Part shown: piece after piece, positions 22,247 through 33,440 of the stretch
Layout of the letters: each line of letters opens with the position of its first letter
Numbering within the stretch: position 1 is the first letter of the stretch
Assembly (NCBI GenBank): GCA_027886185.1
Contig: WOAB01000127.1
Span: 2,108,001 to 2,172,000, forward strand
Direction of reading: 5' to 3'
From: Rheum nobile
Lineage: Eukaryota > Streptophyta > Magnoliopsida > Caryophyllales > Polygonaceae
DNA length: 64,000 bases
Translations under genes and position numbers: made by a program
Notes under the pieces: model-generated
Seen by the model: only the letters and a program-made list of their open reading frames with translations
Told to the model about the DNA's origin: nothing
The model's database searches: none

Positions 22247-22705
22247 GAATAATACGATAATGAAGTCAGGATAACATTATACTTAGTATAACCGATATTC
22301 GAATAATACGATCTTGATAACGAAGTTAGAATTATATTTTATTTAGTATAATCGATATTCAAATAATACGATAATGAAATTTAGATAACATATATTAAGT
22401 ACATAGGATATTGCATAATACGATAATGAAGTTAGGATTACATTATACTTAGTATAACCGATATTCAAATAATACAATAATGATCTAAGAATTACATTAT
22501 ACTGAGTATATATACGTTATTGAAAATAATACGATAATGAAGTTAGGATTACATTAAATACTTAGTATAACCGATATTCGAATAATACAATCAAGAAGTT
22601 ATGATTACATTATACTAAGTATGTACAATATTGGATACTACGATAATGAACTTAGGATTACATTATACTTACTATAACCGATATTCGAATAATGCGACAA
22701 TACAT
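22247..22705 (+). repeat. 54-bp minisatellite, about 8 units, alternating types
   Basis: Units begin with GAATAATACGATAATGAAG or close variants at about 22247, 22301, 22361, 22413, 22467, 22524, 22580, 22633 and 22687 (spacing 52-60). Unit ends fall into two types, TATAACCGATATTC (A) and a TACAATATTG/CATAGGATATTG form (B), in the order A A B A B A B A. The array starts 3 bp after the CACTA end. Confidence 0.85.
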
Positions 22706-22912
22706 AGTACGAGCACATGTCCCGTAGACGTGCATATATTAAAAATAATAATTTTTTAAAAAGTTTTTATATATATATTTTTTTACAAAGGCACGCATCT
22801 AAATGCATGTCTGTATTAAAAATATAATTTAAATTAATCTATTTTTATTTTAATATAGGCACACATACAGAATGTGTGCTCGTCCTCCACACGTGCCTTT
22901 TTTTCTTTAAAA
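22706..22912. other. Flank of Sirevirus A with short hairpin motifs
   Basis: AT-rich with GCACACAT/ATGTGTGC-type inverted words around 22790-22880. Similar words continue right of Sirevirus A (31836-31880), so the element split this sequence. Confidence 0.4.
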
Positions 22913-22917
22913 AAATA

Positions 22918-23784
22918 TGTAGGATCGTAGATGTTACTAATCAAAGAGAATTGAGCCTTCAGAGAAGTTTAGTTCCTTAGCAACGGAAATAAGTAACTTA
23001 ATAGATTCAAGACAAGTTCCTTAGAGTGGGAACCTTTGATAACCAACTAGTTATCCAGGATAAAACCCACTACATTTCTTTCAAAATGATTTCAAAGTCT
23101 ACTTCTTTTATTTAAGCTTCGATTATAATCAACTAGAATAGAACACACAGATTAAAGACTTAAGACACACTTAAAGCTCTCTACCTAGTTTGACCTAATC
23201 AAGCACTCAAAGGCAATAGACTTACACAGTTCTTCTCACAAGAACAAGCATGATTTCTCTTCACGTTCAACTCTGAATGAATGCGTAAGAAATGAGAGAT
23301 TTTGATTACTTTTTTTATACATTTCAACCGAGTAGAATAATATTTGCAGCTGGTTGATTTGCACAAATAAATAACCAAAAGAAAACAGAAAAGATAATAT
23401 TTGTTACCAAATAATATCATTCCCGATTTTACATCTTATAGTTTCCATAAAATATATTAAAATAATCTTCTAAAGATATGGAAACAAGGATATGTTTTAT
23501 CTTCTCTCCTAAGATAAAAGATCTATCCTAAACAACCAACACGTTAAAATCTTCTCCAAATAGCGCATCACTTCTAAGCAGCCAATCGTCGCTCTCTGAG
23601 TTCCTATGCCAGTTCCCAATTCTGACGTCTTGGTCTTTGTTCTTCATTTCCTGAACCTGAGTTCCTTGTTCAACTACACATGTGAAAGTATTAGTAGCAA
23701 AGTGTTTGTCATCGCAAAAAGTAGGAAAACTGAAGGAGGAAACTTTCAAGAGAACTAGAGTTCTTGAAAGTTCACATCCTAACA
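22918..23784 (-). repeat. Sirevirus A 3' LTR
   Basis: 867 bp, plus-strand ends TGTAGGATCG and CATCCTAACA; matches 30965-31830. Preceded on minus by a purine tract AAAAAGGGGGAAAT. Confidence 0.9.
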
Positions 23785-24030
23785 ATTTCCCCCTTTTTGA
23801 TGATGACAAATAAGTAGAACCTGTCATATCTAAAATAGGCATGAATGATATGAGCATGACATATGAAGCTAGATGTAGAATGATCATTAGTGAATTGCAT
23901 ATTCCCCCTCAAGTCCTCAATAAATAAACCGATTATCTGAGTTCCCCCTTAAGATAACAACCAGTTCAGAAGTTCCTTTCAGCTTATTAGTTCCAAATAG
24001 CAGAGTTTGTTCCCCCTTTTGACATCATCA
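23785..24030 (-). promoter_or_regulatory. Array of polypurine tracts before the Sirevirus A 3' LTR
   Basis: On minus, purine runs end in GGGGGAA at about 23788, 23903, 23944 and 24012. Two of them are preceded by GATGATGTC or CATCATC-type words. One next to the LTR is the plus-strand primer; repeated copies upstream are a recognised Sirevirus feature. Confidence 0.6.
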
Positions 24031-24172
24031 AAAAGAACCATTTAGATGATAAGCGAAGAAATTTTAGAGAGATTCAATGACTTATTCGGAACTCTAGAGA
24101 AATGACACCGTAATAGAAGTTGAAAGTAGGACTTAACAACGCAAGGACACCAAAATATTTCATTAAATATAA

Positions 24173-24906
24173 TTAAAACATAGATAACATATAACAATAA
24201 AAAACACTCAGAGACACACAAAAAGGATCATAATATGGAAGTGGGATCCTAAGGGAACTAAGGGTTTGGGGCATCTTGCCAACTTCAGATTTCGCCTGAA
24301 GTTGAAGGACAGAGTGAGCAGAGGAGATGAGATCGTCATCGGCTGTGCTCCAGAATTCTTCACCAATGATCAACGGCTCCAAAATTTTCCTGGAGGCGAA
24401 TACAGAAGCAACATCAGAGGGCAACGAAGTTTCAGGCGGTGCAGCAGCTCTGGTTTGGGGCATCTTGCCAACTTTAGATTTCGCCTTCTTGGCTTTGGGA
24501 GCATCGTCCAGTTGTAACAAGGAGACACCTTGTGCCCCCTTTGCAGCGCGCCTCTTGACACGAACAACCATCGATTGAGAATCTCCAGGCGGCTTGACGG
24601 AACCCGGTGGAGTTGGGAGAAGGTTCACATGAGTGGGCTCAATCTTCTCGGAAGGAGAGGAATGATGGGAACCTTCTTGAGTCGGAGTAGGGGAGTTCGG
24701 TTTTGTCGGTGTGTGCTTAGAGGAGTCTGACTTGGATTGCTGCACCTCTGGATAGCGGCTGATGGAACCGACTTAGTTGGTTCCTCCACCGACTTGGCCT
24801 TGGTATGAGAAGGGGCCAAAGATGTGGAGGAGACAGCCTTCTTCTTGCAAAACTCGACTAGCATGGCGCGTTCTTCAGAGGACAAGGATTCGATTTCGTC
24901 GTCCAT
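24173..24906 (-). pseudogene. Sirevirus A third ORF, env-like position, N-terminal half only
   Basis: ATG at 24904-24906 opens an acidic N-terminus (MDDEIESLSSEERAMLVEF) followed by a Lys/Ser/Pro-rich low-complexity stretch with KRR and KAKKAKSK clusters. The frame shifts near 24750. A short duplication gives two copies of K-S(E)VGKMPQT. The conserved C-terminal half seen in Sirevirus D is missing. In Sireviruses an ORF here is called env-like because of its position; I see no signal peptide, fusion peptide or membrane segment, so an envelope role is not supported by this sequence. A TATA box lies about 125 bp upstream. Confidence 0.55.
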
Positions 24907-25024
24907 TGGAGCAGATTTAGAGCTTGAGAGATTTGAGAGTTGAGAAGTTATGAGAGCACGGCAAATAGCTGTGAGAGACAGAGAGAGATTGAAGTCGGTG
25001 CCGAATTAGGGTTTCACTTTCTGC

Positions 25025-25032
25025 CTTTTATA
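25025..25032 (-). promoter_or_regulatory. Candidate internal TATA box for the third ORF (Sirevirus A)
   Basis: Minus strand TATAAAAG in context ATCTATAAAAGGCAG. It is 126 bp from the ATG at 24906 and is followed by a CT-rich leader like a plant 5' UTR. Sirevirus D has TATAAATA 128 bp before its ORF. Confidence 0.5.
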
Positions 25033-25470
25033 GATAAGGAACAAATTCTATCCAAAAGTAGCCGTTGCCAAATCTCCTCAAATAAGATCTTTAGCAAATA
25101 AGGGAACTCAACATCCCATCATAAATCATTACCAAAATTAACTCAACTATCAGATCAGAATCAACCATCAATCAAAGATTTCCAACGGGTAGAAACGCAA
25201 TAACTGTCCTCGAGAATCAGCAAAAAACCAACAGATTTGAATTCTGGCTGTTGAGAGCAATTCCCAGTTCCTTTCTTCAGATTTTGACACAGAGTAGGAT
25301 AGATATGGGTACATTTATGTAGGGAACCAAGCAGCACTCAAGAAAAGTACATACCCATATCAAGAAAATTAGGTTGGCAATTTGACACCACAAAGATAAT
25401 TCCCAGCTGTGGACTAAAAATGGATCATAGGGAATTATGCAATGCAGTCAAGCTTAGGACGGTTTAGTAG

Positions 25471-25497
25471 TCAATTATCATTTCGGCTTATAATGAC
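25471..25497 (-). promoter_or_regulatory. Conserved TATAAGCC box between pol and third ORF (Sirevirus A)
   Basis: On plus: TCAATTATCATTTCGGCTTATAATGA. Near copies occur in Sirevirus B (45491-45518) and D (54527-54555) in equivalent positions. GGCTTATA is at 25485-25492, 453 bp upstream of the TATA box. Confidence 0.5.
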
Positions 25498-25730
25498 GGT
25501 TAAATAGGATCAAAATGACTATGTTTGAGGCCAACAAAGAGATGTAATCCAAGTTTAATCATATCATAAAATCATGAGATCATGCAAGAATATTAAGAAC
25601 ATGCTTTAGAACAACTATTACAGGACATGCGAGGTCAGCATAAGATCAAATATCATCAATATTTTCAAAGAATCATAGAAAAGATCAAGTCTAGTCAAAT
25701 CGAGGGAACTAATGAAAGCTACTGGAACTA

Positions 25731-28700
25731 CTAGTTTAGGGAAATCATTCCCAGAAGTAACCTTAGGGTCTCAAAAGGTTCCCGATTCAATTCTTTGGTG
25801 AATAGCAAAATGTTACCTTTTTCAACACGATCACGCAAGAAGTGATGACTAATATCTATATGCTTGGTTCTGGAGTGATGTACAAAATTCTTTGAAATGT
25901 TGATGGCACTAGTGTTATCACAAAGAATCTTAAGGGGACCAAGGGGCATACCAAAGTCGGAAAGTTGTTGCTTGAGCCATAGGAGTTGGGAACAATAAGC
26001 CGCAACTGCAATGTACTCAGCTTCAGTAGTGGAGAGAGCAATGGAGTTCTGCTTCTTAGAACCCTATGAGACCAAACATGGTCCAAGGAACTGTTCCATT
26101 CCAGAAGTGCTCTTCCTATCGACTAGGTAACCCGTATAGTCAACATTTGTGTACCCAAGAAGATCAAAGTGGCAATGCTTGGGGGTACCAGAGACAAAGA
26201 TCGTCAGTTCTTTTAAGATAGCGAAATATGCTCTTCACTTCTGATAAGTGCGATTCCCTGGGATCTGATTGAAACCTAGCACACAAGCAAACAGAAAAGA
26301 CAATATCTGGTCTACTAGCAGATAGGTGCATCAAGGAACCGATCATGCCACGATAGAGCTTTTCTTCCACTTTTTGTCCTGAATTATCTGGAGTGAGACG
26401 AGTAGCTGGGGATATGGGAGTGGAGATGGCTTTGCTGGAATCCATTTTGAACTTCTTCAGGAGTTCCTTAAGATATTTTGTTTGATGGATTTGAATGCCA
26501 TCATCCTTTTGAGTGACTTGCAGTCCTAGAAAGAAGGATAGTTCCCCCAATCATACTCATTTCAAACTCGATGCTCATTAGATTTTTGAACTTTTCTACA
26601 AGAGCCAAGTTAGTGGGACCAAAAATAATATCATCTACATATACTTGAACTACACGAATCTCACCTTTTGCTTCTAGGATGAAGAGAGTTTTGTCGATCA
26701 CACCACGTCGATAGCCATTGGTTGTTAGGAACTGGGCGAGGTGATCATACCAAGCTCGAGGAGCTTGTTTAAGACCGTAGAGAGCCTTGTCTAAGAAATA
26801 TACGTGATCAGGGTGATCGTCATCTTCAAATTCTAGAGGTTGCTTGACATAAACTTATTCCTGAAGAATGCCATTAAGAAAAGTAGTCTTCACATCCATC
26901 TGAAAGAGCTTAAAGCCTTTATGTGAAGCATAGGCGATAAGCAATCAAATAGCCTTGAATCTTGCCACGGGGGGAAATGTCTCATCATAATCAATTCCTT
27001 CCTGTTGATTGTAGCCTTGAGCCACCAAGCGAGCTTTATTTCGAGTTACTGCACCTGAATCATCCAACTTGTTGCGAAACACCCACCTAGTTCCTATGAT
27101 GTGCCTGTTCTGTGGTCGAGGAACTAGTCGCCACACTTTGTTCCTTTCAAACTGATGAAGTTCCTCTTGCATGGCTTGAATCCAGTCGGCGTCTTTCAGA
27201 GCCTCAGTGATGTTCTTCGGTTCTATAAGAGACAAAAATGCATTGAAAGCACAATAAGTCATATCCTCAAAGCCATACCTGACTAGATGCTTGACATTCC
27301 TTTTGTCTCTATTTGAAATGATAAGATCAGTTCCAGGAACATCAACAACTTCAGAGTCAGTAATATTAGAAGAGGATGCAATTGGTTCATCCACAGGAAC
27401 AGGAGTATCCTCAGCAATTTGAGGAATGGCGGGAACTGAAGTAACTACAGCATTATGAGAAATTGAGGGAACCGGAATGCTGTCTGGGGATGCTACAGTT
27501 TTTGAATCAACCACAATATAGGGAACTGCGGGAGGAGTAAGACCAGACATGTTGGGGTAAGAATTATGCTTGAAGGGAGCTTCATCATCTGAGTCTGCAT
27601 TTTCTCTTTGAAACGGATCTTCCAAGGGAATTGAGAGATCCTGCACAGACTTTAAAAGCAATTTTTCATTGAAAATAACATGAATGCTTTCCTCTACCTT
27701 TTTAGTCCGTTTGTTGAAGACCTTATAAGCTTTGCTATTGGAAGCATATCCAATGAAAATTCCTTCATCACTCCTTGGATCAAACTTACCCAGATTATCC
27801 TTACCATTGTTGTGTACAAAACATTTGCACCCGATGACTCTTAGATGAGAGATGTTAGGAACTCTGCCTCTAAGTAGCTCATAAGAGGTCTTCTCAAGCA
27901 TGGGGCGCAACATTACCCGATTCAGAATGTAACAGACAACATTTACAACTTTAACCCAGAAGGACTGAGGAAGACCACTCGAGATGAGCATTGTGCGAGC
28001 CATGTCTTCCAAGGTCCTGTTCTTTCTTTCGACTACTTCATTATGTTGTGGAGTGTAAGGGGCCGAGAAGTTGTGATCAATTTCATGTTCCCTGCAAAAG
28101 GTTAGAAAATCTCTATTCTCAAACTCAGTTCCGTGATCGGAATGAATAACACATACAGATACATTTAGAGATTTCTCAAGTAAGGGAACCAGATCCTTAA
28201 ACCTTTCAAAGACATCACTTTTAGATTTTATGAATATTGTCCAGGTGAATCTAGAGAAATCATCAACAAGTACAAGGATATACCTGTTGCCACCAATACT
28301 TTGAACTCACATGGGACCACATAGATCCATGTGAATGAGTTCCAGAGGCTTAGAAGAACTTATCATAGTTTTGGCTTTGAAGGAACTGTGAACCTGTTTC
28401 CCTTGAGCACAGTCAGAACATAGATCAGACTTTTTAGCATTGATTTTGGGAAGGCCACGAACAAGTTCCTTTTGATGTAGCTTGTGAATGAGCTTGATGC
28501 TTGCATGACCCAGTCGCTGATGCCACAGATTTGTCTGATCTTCAATTGACGAAAGACACAGCTTCTCCTTAGGGGCAAATTTTGGATCAATAACATAGAC
28601 ATTATTGAACCTTTTTCCCTTTAAGATTACTTTTCCTTGATTGTCTTCTACAAAGCATTCCTTACAAGTAAAGCGAACCTCATTCCCTCCTTGGTCACAC

Positions 28701-28990
28701 AGCTGTGACACACTTATTAGATTGAAACCCAAATTTTTAACGAGATGAACATTACTTACCTTGATGTGATCTGTAAGATCCATATTACCAACTCCACATA
28801 TTGCTCCTTTTCTTTTATCCCCAAAGGAAATATTTCCTCCGTGGTGTTGCTGAAGTGAGGACATTTTGCTTCTGTTTCCGGTCATATTGCACGAGTAATC
28901 ACTGTCTATGTACCATTTGTCTTGTCGTCTCACTTCGTCCTGTACAAGGGAACTTAAGCTTTTTGAACCCAGCCAAGCTTAGCTTTTCTG
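25731..28990 (-). pseudogene. Sirevirus A pol: protease, integrase, reverse transcriptase, RNase H
   Basis: A copia polyprotein in order. The protease remnant reads WYIDSDYSCNMTGN, with the catalytic D-S/T-G changed to DSD. The pre-integrase HHCC finger is HQRLGHASIKLIH...CSDCAQGK. The integrase core (28010-28306 and on) has LVDDFSRFTW, IHSDHGTEFEN and a glutamate in HNEVVERKNRTLED, so the three acidic residues are present. Reverse transcriptase runs to YVDDIIFG at about 26650, and RNase H includes LCDNTSAINISKNFVHHSRTKH near 25900. There are nonsense codons at 28307 and 26945 and in the next 100 bp, then frameshifts near 26545 and 26160. Downstream of gag in another frame. Non-functional as it stands. 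Confidence 0.9.
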
Positions 28991-28992
28991 GG

Positions 28993-30912
28993 TTAATTAG
29001 TTTGACAGTTCCTATGTAGATGAGGAGCATGAGCATAATAATAAGGATCATTCAAATTAACAATGGTATGCATTTTCTTCTTATTATTCATCTCCAAGTT
29101 CCTTTTCTTAGGGCAATCATTGATATAGTGTCCATTTAAACCATAATGCCAGCAAACACGATTATAAACAACATGACCATATTTGCCACGACCGGGTCGA
29201 AACAACTTCTCATGCTTTCTCTGCTCAAAGTCAATTCCCTTACCTTTATTTCCATGAGCTTGATTTACATATATTTTGTGAGCATTATGTCCATCAAACC
29301 AGGTTTGCTTACCTACGGGCTTTTTCTCAAGAACTTTTACAATTTCTTCCACAAAATGATTTTTATCATGAGAAGTCCGGAGAGCTAAATTGAGAGTTTC
29401 ATTTTTCTCAACCAGTTCCCTTCTCAGCTTCTCATTCTCAGCAGAGCATATGTCCTCAGAATCTTCTTTATCAGAATAACCAAGACCATTCCTTTGCTTA
29501 ACAAAAACAGTTTGATTCATAGTTTTCTCATTGATAGAACTAGTGAGATCATCAAGTTTACTCATTATTTCAAGAAGCATGGTAGAAGTAGTTTTTCCAG
29601 AGTCAGTGAGAGAAACAGTAGAATCATTAGCATGCATGGGTTCCTTTTCACGATTTGTACATGAATCACGTGTTTTAGAGGAACTAGCAAGCCATTTTTC
29701 CGTTTCATCAAGTTTCTTACACCAGACAGAATTTTCAGTAGATAAACATGAAATTTCTTCTTCACACTCATCTAATCTTTCCTGAATGGAACTATTTTCT
29801 TTTCCAAGTTTCTTGATGATCTTTATCAATTATTTCTTATCACATTCAAGAAGAGATTTAGTAAAGTCAAAATAGGATACCTCAGAGTCATCGGATTCTG
29901 TCAAATCCTCCTTAGCCATTAAACACCTTCCTCCAAAGATTTCACTCAGATCCAGTTCCCCATCTGAGTCATCTCTCCAAGTAGCGAATAAATCCTTATT
30001 CTTCATAGGCTTGTCATCTTCATTTGAACTTTTTGGACAATTCTTAACAAGATGTCCTCTTTCTTTGCATTGATAACAAGCATAGTCTGAGAGATCTCTC
30101 TTCTGGAAGGACTTCTTGAACTTTCCTTTGATGAAGTGCTTTTTGATGTGTTTTGTGACAAGAGCGGTCATCTCGTCTTCTTCTTCTTCAAGGTCAGAGT
30201 TTTCTTCCTCCATTTCCAATCTTGAGAAAGCTTTTGAGATCTTTAGAGCAATTCCTTTCTCGATTTTCTTTGCAGAACTATCCTCAAGAGCCTCCCTTTC
30301 TTCAACCTCAAGTTTCCCTATAATTTGCGTTAAGGGAAGACCTTGAATTCCAGGGGTAGTCTTTAAGATTCCTTTGATGAGATTGAATTTTGAGTTGAGT
30401 CCCTTGATGATGACCAAAGATTTATACCATTCATCCAACGTAACACCAGCATTAGTGAGCTTGCCAACGAGCCTAGTGAAGCGAGAGTAATACTGGGAGA
30501 TGCTTTTTATTTCAAGCATTTTGAATGCATGATACTCTCCTTCTAGAGCGAACTTTCTGCTCTTTTTGAGTTCTTCACTTCCTTCATGCATTTCCTTGAG
30601 AGCCGTCTAGATTCCCTTAGCGGTTGGGATTCCTATCACCTTGTCCATGTCTTCTCTTGTCAGCCCATTGAGAATGAGTTAACAAGCTTTAGCATTCTTC
30701 TCTTTGATAGTGTAGTGTTCAGGTTTCCAGTCAGCTTCAACCATGTCCTTAGGAATGACGCCATCACCATTTTCAATCACACGCCAGCATTGATAGTCAA
30801 TGGTCTGGATATGGTTCATCATGCATTTTTCCCACCATTCTTCTTCTCCCTTCTTCCAAATGTGAGGCTTGTTGATCGAAATTCCCAGAGTGAATTCACT
30901 TGAGCTAGTCAT
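28993..30912 (-). pseudogene. Sirevirus A gag
   Basis: Starts at ATG 30910-30912 (MTSSSEFTLGISINKP) and stays in one frame to 28993, with stops at 30679, just upstream of 30591 and at 29830. The N-terminal half is the copia capsid-type region (ALEGEYHAFKMLEIKSISQYYSRFTRLV). A CCHC knuckle CYQCKERGHLVKNC lies near 30060. The C-terminal third is an acidic coiled-coil-like region, then a second knuckle whose first Cys pair is altered (CWHYGLNGHYINDC). The length, about 640 codons, is long for copia gag and fits Sireviruses. It follows the primer-binding site directly and would form the cytoplasmic particle. Confidence 0.85.
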
Positions 30913-30950
30913 CTTTAAAATCTGTAAACTAACACAAATCTAAAGCACTA

Positions 30951-30962
30951 GCTCTGATACCA
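30951..30962 (-). other. Primer-binding site of Sirevirus A
   Basis: Minus strand TGGTATCAGAGC, complementary to the 3' end of initiator tRNA-Met, two bases inside the 5' LTR. Confidence 0.9.
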
Positions 30963-30964
30963 AT

Positions 30965-31830
30965 TGTAGGATCGTAGATGTTAGTAATAAAAGGAAACTG
31001 AGTCTTTAGAGAAGTCCAGTTCCTTAACAGCGGAAATAAGTAACTTAACAGATTCAAGACAAGTTCCTTAGAGTAGGAACTTTTGATAACCAACTAGTAA
31101 TCCAGGATAAAACCCACTACCTTTCTTTCAAAAGGATTTCAAAGTCTACTTCTTTTATTCAAGCTTCGATTACAATCAACTAGAATAGAACACAGATTAA
31201 AGACTTAAGACACACTTAAGACTCTCTACCTAGTTTGACCTAATCAAGCACTCAAAAGCAAGAGACTTACACAGTTCTTCTCACAAGAACAAGCACGATT
31301 TCTCTTCACGTTCAAATATGAATGAATGCGTAAGAAATGAGTGAGTTTGATTACTTTTTTTATACATTTAAACCGAGTAGAATAATATCTGCAGCTGGTT
31401 GATTTGCACAAATAAAATAATCAAAAGAAATCAGAAAATATAATATTTGTTACCAAATAATATCATTCCCGATTTTACATCTTTTAGTTTCCATAAAATA
31501 TATTCAAATAATCTCTTAAAGATATGGAAACAAGGATATCTTTTATCTTCTCTCCTAAGATAAAAGATATACCCTAAACAACCAACACACTGAAATCTTC
31601 TCCAAATAGCGCGGTACTTCTAAGCAACCAATCGTCGCTCTCTGACTTCCTATGCCAGTTTCCAATTCTGACGTCTTGGTCTCTGTTTTTCATTTTATGA
31701 ACCTGAGTTCCCTGTTCAACTACACATGTGGAAATATTAATAGCAAATTGTTTGTCATCGTCAAAAGTAGAAAAACTGAAGGAGAGAACTTTCAAGGGAA
31801 CCAGAGTTCCTCAAAGTTCACATCCTAACA
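30965..31830 (-). repeat. Sirevirus A 5' LTR
   Basis: 866 bp, same ends as 22918-23784. The plus-strand right end CATCCTAACA is followed by the target duplication AAATA. Confidence 0.9.
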
Positions 31831-31993
31831 AAATATAGACACGCATAGAAAATATGCACACATCGTGTACGTGTTTCAAACATGATAGATTTTTGGATAT
31901 TTTAATAGCATACGTTTATTTAGGCATTTAGCATTACCCCTCAATGAAGTTACGCTGTGTAGACGGAGAGCGCCCACTAGCGTGTATGTAATA

Positions 31994-32249
31994 CTCCCTC
32001 CGTCCTTTTTTTTTCCTGATTTGACATGACACACTTGCCGAGACATGTTTTGTATCGTTAATATATCTAATTACATATTAATAAAAAATATAATTTTTTG
32101 ATATTATCAAAGTACTCATTAAGACGAATCAAACAAGACCTCACATGACTATATTTTTGCTTATATATTGGAAGAAATTTCAAAGATTCTCTTCAACTAT
32201 GAATAGTGTATAAAAACGAAATGGGAACATAATTAAGGGACGGATGGAG
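31994..32249. mobile_element. Stowaway MITE (256 bp)
   Basis: Terminal inverted repeats CTCCCTCCGTCC and GGACGGATGGAG, flanked by the TA duplication (31992-31993 and 32250-32251). This is the classical Stowaway (Tc1/mariner-type MITE) signature. No coding capacity; mobilised in trans. Confidence 0.95.
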
Positions 32250-32251
32250 TA

Positions 32252-32738
32252 TATATTATTACATATAGAAGATTGGTCCAATATTTACAATATGTTATTT
32301 TATGAAATATATAAAATCACATGTATATTAGTTTATTTTAGGGATAAAAGGTCCGAAATCCATGGAGTTTGGAGACCACGGATACTAACGTTGAGAATCT
32401 TTGGACTGAGTGGAGACGTGGAGTTGTCAAGGGTGTCTTTTGGGAGATGGTTGGGTCAAATTTACTGTCGTTGTTTCTTCTTCCAATGTTTACGGTGGGC
32501 TCGTCCTCCTATTTCTGCCCCTTGGATTTTGTTAATATAGTTTTTTTCTTCTTCTCTTCGGGATTCTTTTCTATATTAATACTCTGAAAAAATCAAAATT
32601 ACATTTTTCCTTTTGGCCGTTCGATTTCCCATGCGCCATCTCTCAACCCTAACCCTTCCAGTTTCATACCTCTTCTATTTACAATATAGAACCGATAAAA
32701 ACATTTAATTTGCCATAGTTAAGATAAAAATCAAAGTC
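32252..32738. other. No supported gene
   Basis: Two overlapping plus-strand ORFs (32244-32587) in different frames have no recognisable domain and begin inside the MITE end, so I do not call them genes. Confidence 0.4.
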
Positions 32739-32746
32739 CTAGCTAG

Positions 32747-33432
32747 TAGACCTAAGCAAACGCGGGCCGGTCCGCCCGCCCGCCCGGTCCGTCCGATATA
32801 AATGGACGGATATGGGTATTATATTTAGTCCATTTTACCCGGATAGTCCGCCCCGTCCGTTTATATGGGCGGGATATGGACACTGATAATATCTCATTTA
32901 GTCTGGATAGCCCGCCCGAAAGCCCGAATTAATTTTTAAATAAATATATTTTTAATATTAAATAAATTCATAAAATTATTATATAAAATAAATAAATATT
33001 TATACTTTAAATCTCTAAACAACCTAATAGTCTAATAGACTAATAGTACTCGGCACTTTCCACCAAAAAAACAAAAAAATAATTCGGGCTTTGTGAACCC
33101 TTGTTTCCTCTCAGTCCCACGGCCGCCATCTACCTTCTTCCTCTCAGTCCCAAACTACTCCCAGTGCCAGTAGATCGACCAACAATTTCTTATGGATATT
33201 GTGCGTTAAATTATATTTATTATGTTCGTTTTATAACAGGATTGACAGGTTTGTCTTGTCTCGCGGGCTAAATGGGACCCGCGGGCTACCCGGATCCGAA
33301 TGTCCGGGCGGATCCGGAAAGCCTCCCCAGCCCGTTTCCTTGGCTTGCCCGGATCCGGCCCGCCCATCCGGACATGATTTTTGTCCAAAGCCCGGCCCGA
33401 TTCCCGCCCGGATCCGGGTTTGATCAGGTCTA
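32747..33432. mobile_element. Non-autonomous hAT-type element (686 bp)
   Basis: Ends TAGACCTAAGCAAAC and GTTTGATCAGGTCTA form an imperfect terminal inverted repeat, flanked by perfect 8-bp duplications CTAGCTAG (32739-32746 and 33433-33440). An 8-bp duplication and TAG-type ends are hAT characters. The outer 100-200 bp on each side are strikingly GC-rich with repeated GCCCG, CCGGATCCGG and CGGGC words, while the centre (about 32930-33060) is AT-rich. ORFs over the GC-rich ends are compositional. Confidence 0.85.
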
Positions 33433-33440
33433 CTAGCTAG

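Larger units (their letters stand above)
22918..31830 (-). mobile_element. Sirevirus A: Ty1/copia element with a third ORF
   Basis: An 8.9-kb minus-strand element flanked by exact 5-bp AAATA duplications (22913-22917, 31831-31835). It has two LTRs of 867 and 866 bp that start TG and end CA, a primer-binding site next to the 5' LTR, gag, pol in copia order (protease, integrase, reverse transcriptase, RNase H), then an extra ORF before the 3' LTR and several polypurine tracts. A long gag, the extra env-like ORF and multiple polypurine tracts are Sirevirus traits. The LTRs differ at many sites (about 11 in the first 55 bp), and all ORFs carry breaks, so the insertion is fairly old. Confidence 0.9.

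Noticed and set aside
32244..32587. Possible small protein genes right of the Stowaway MITE
   Set aside because: They start inside the MITE terminal repeat, two frames overlap, and no domain or splice context is visible.
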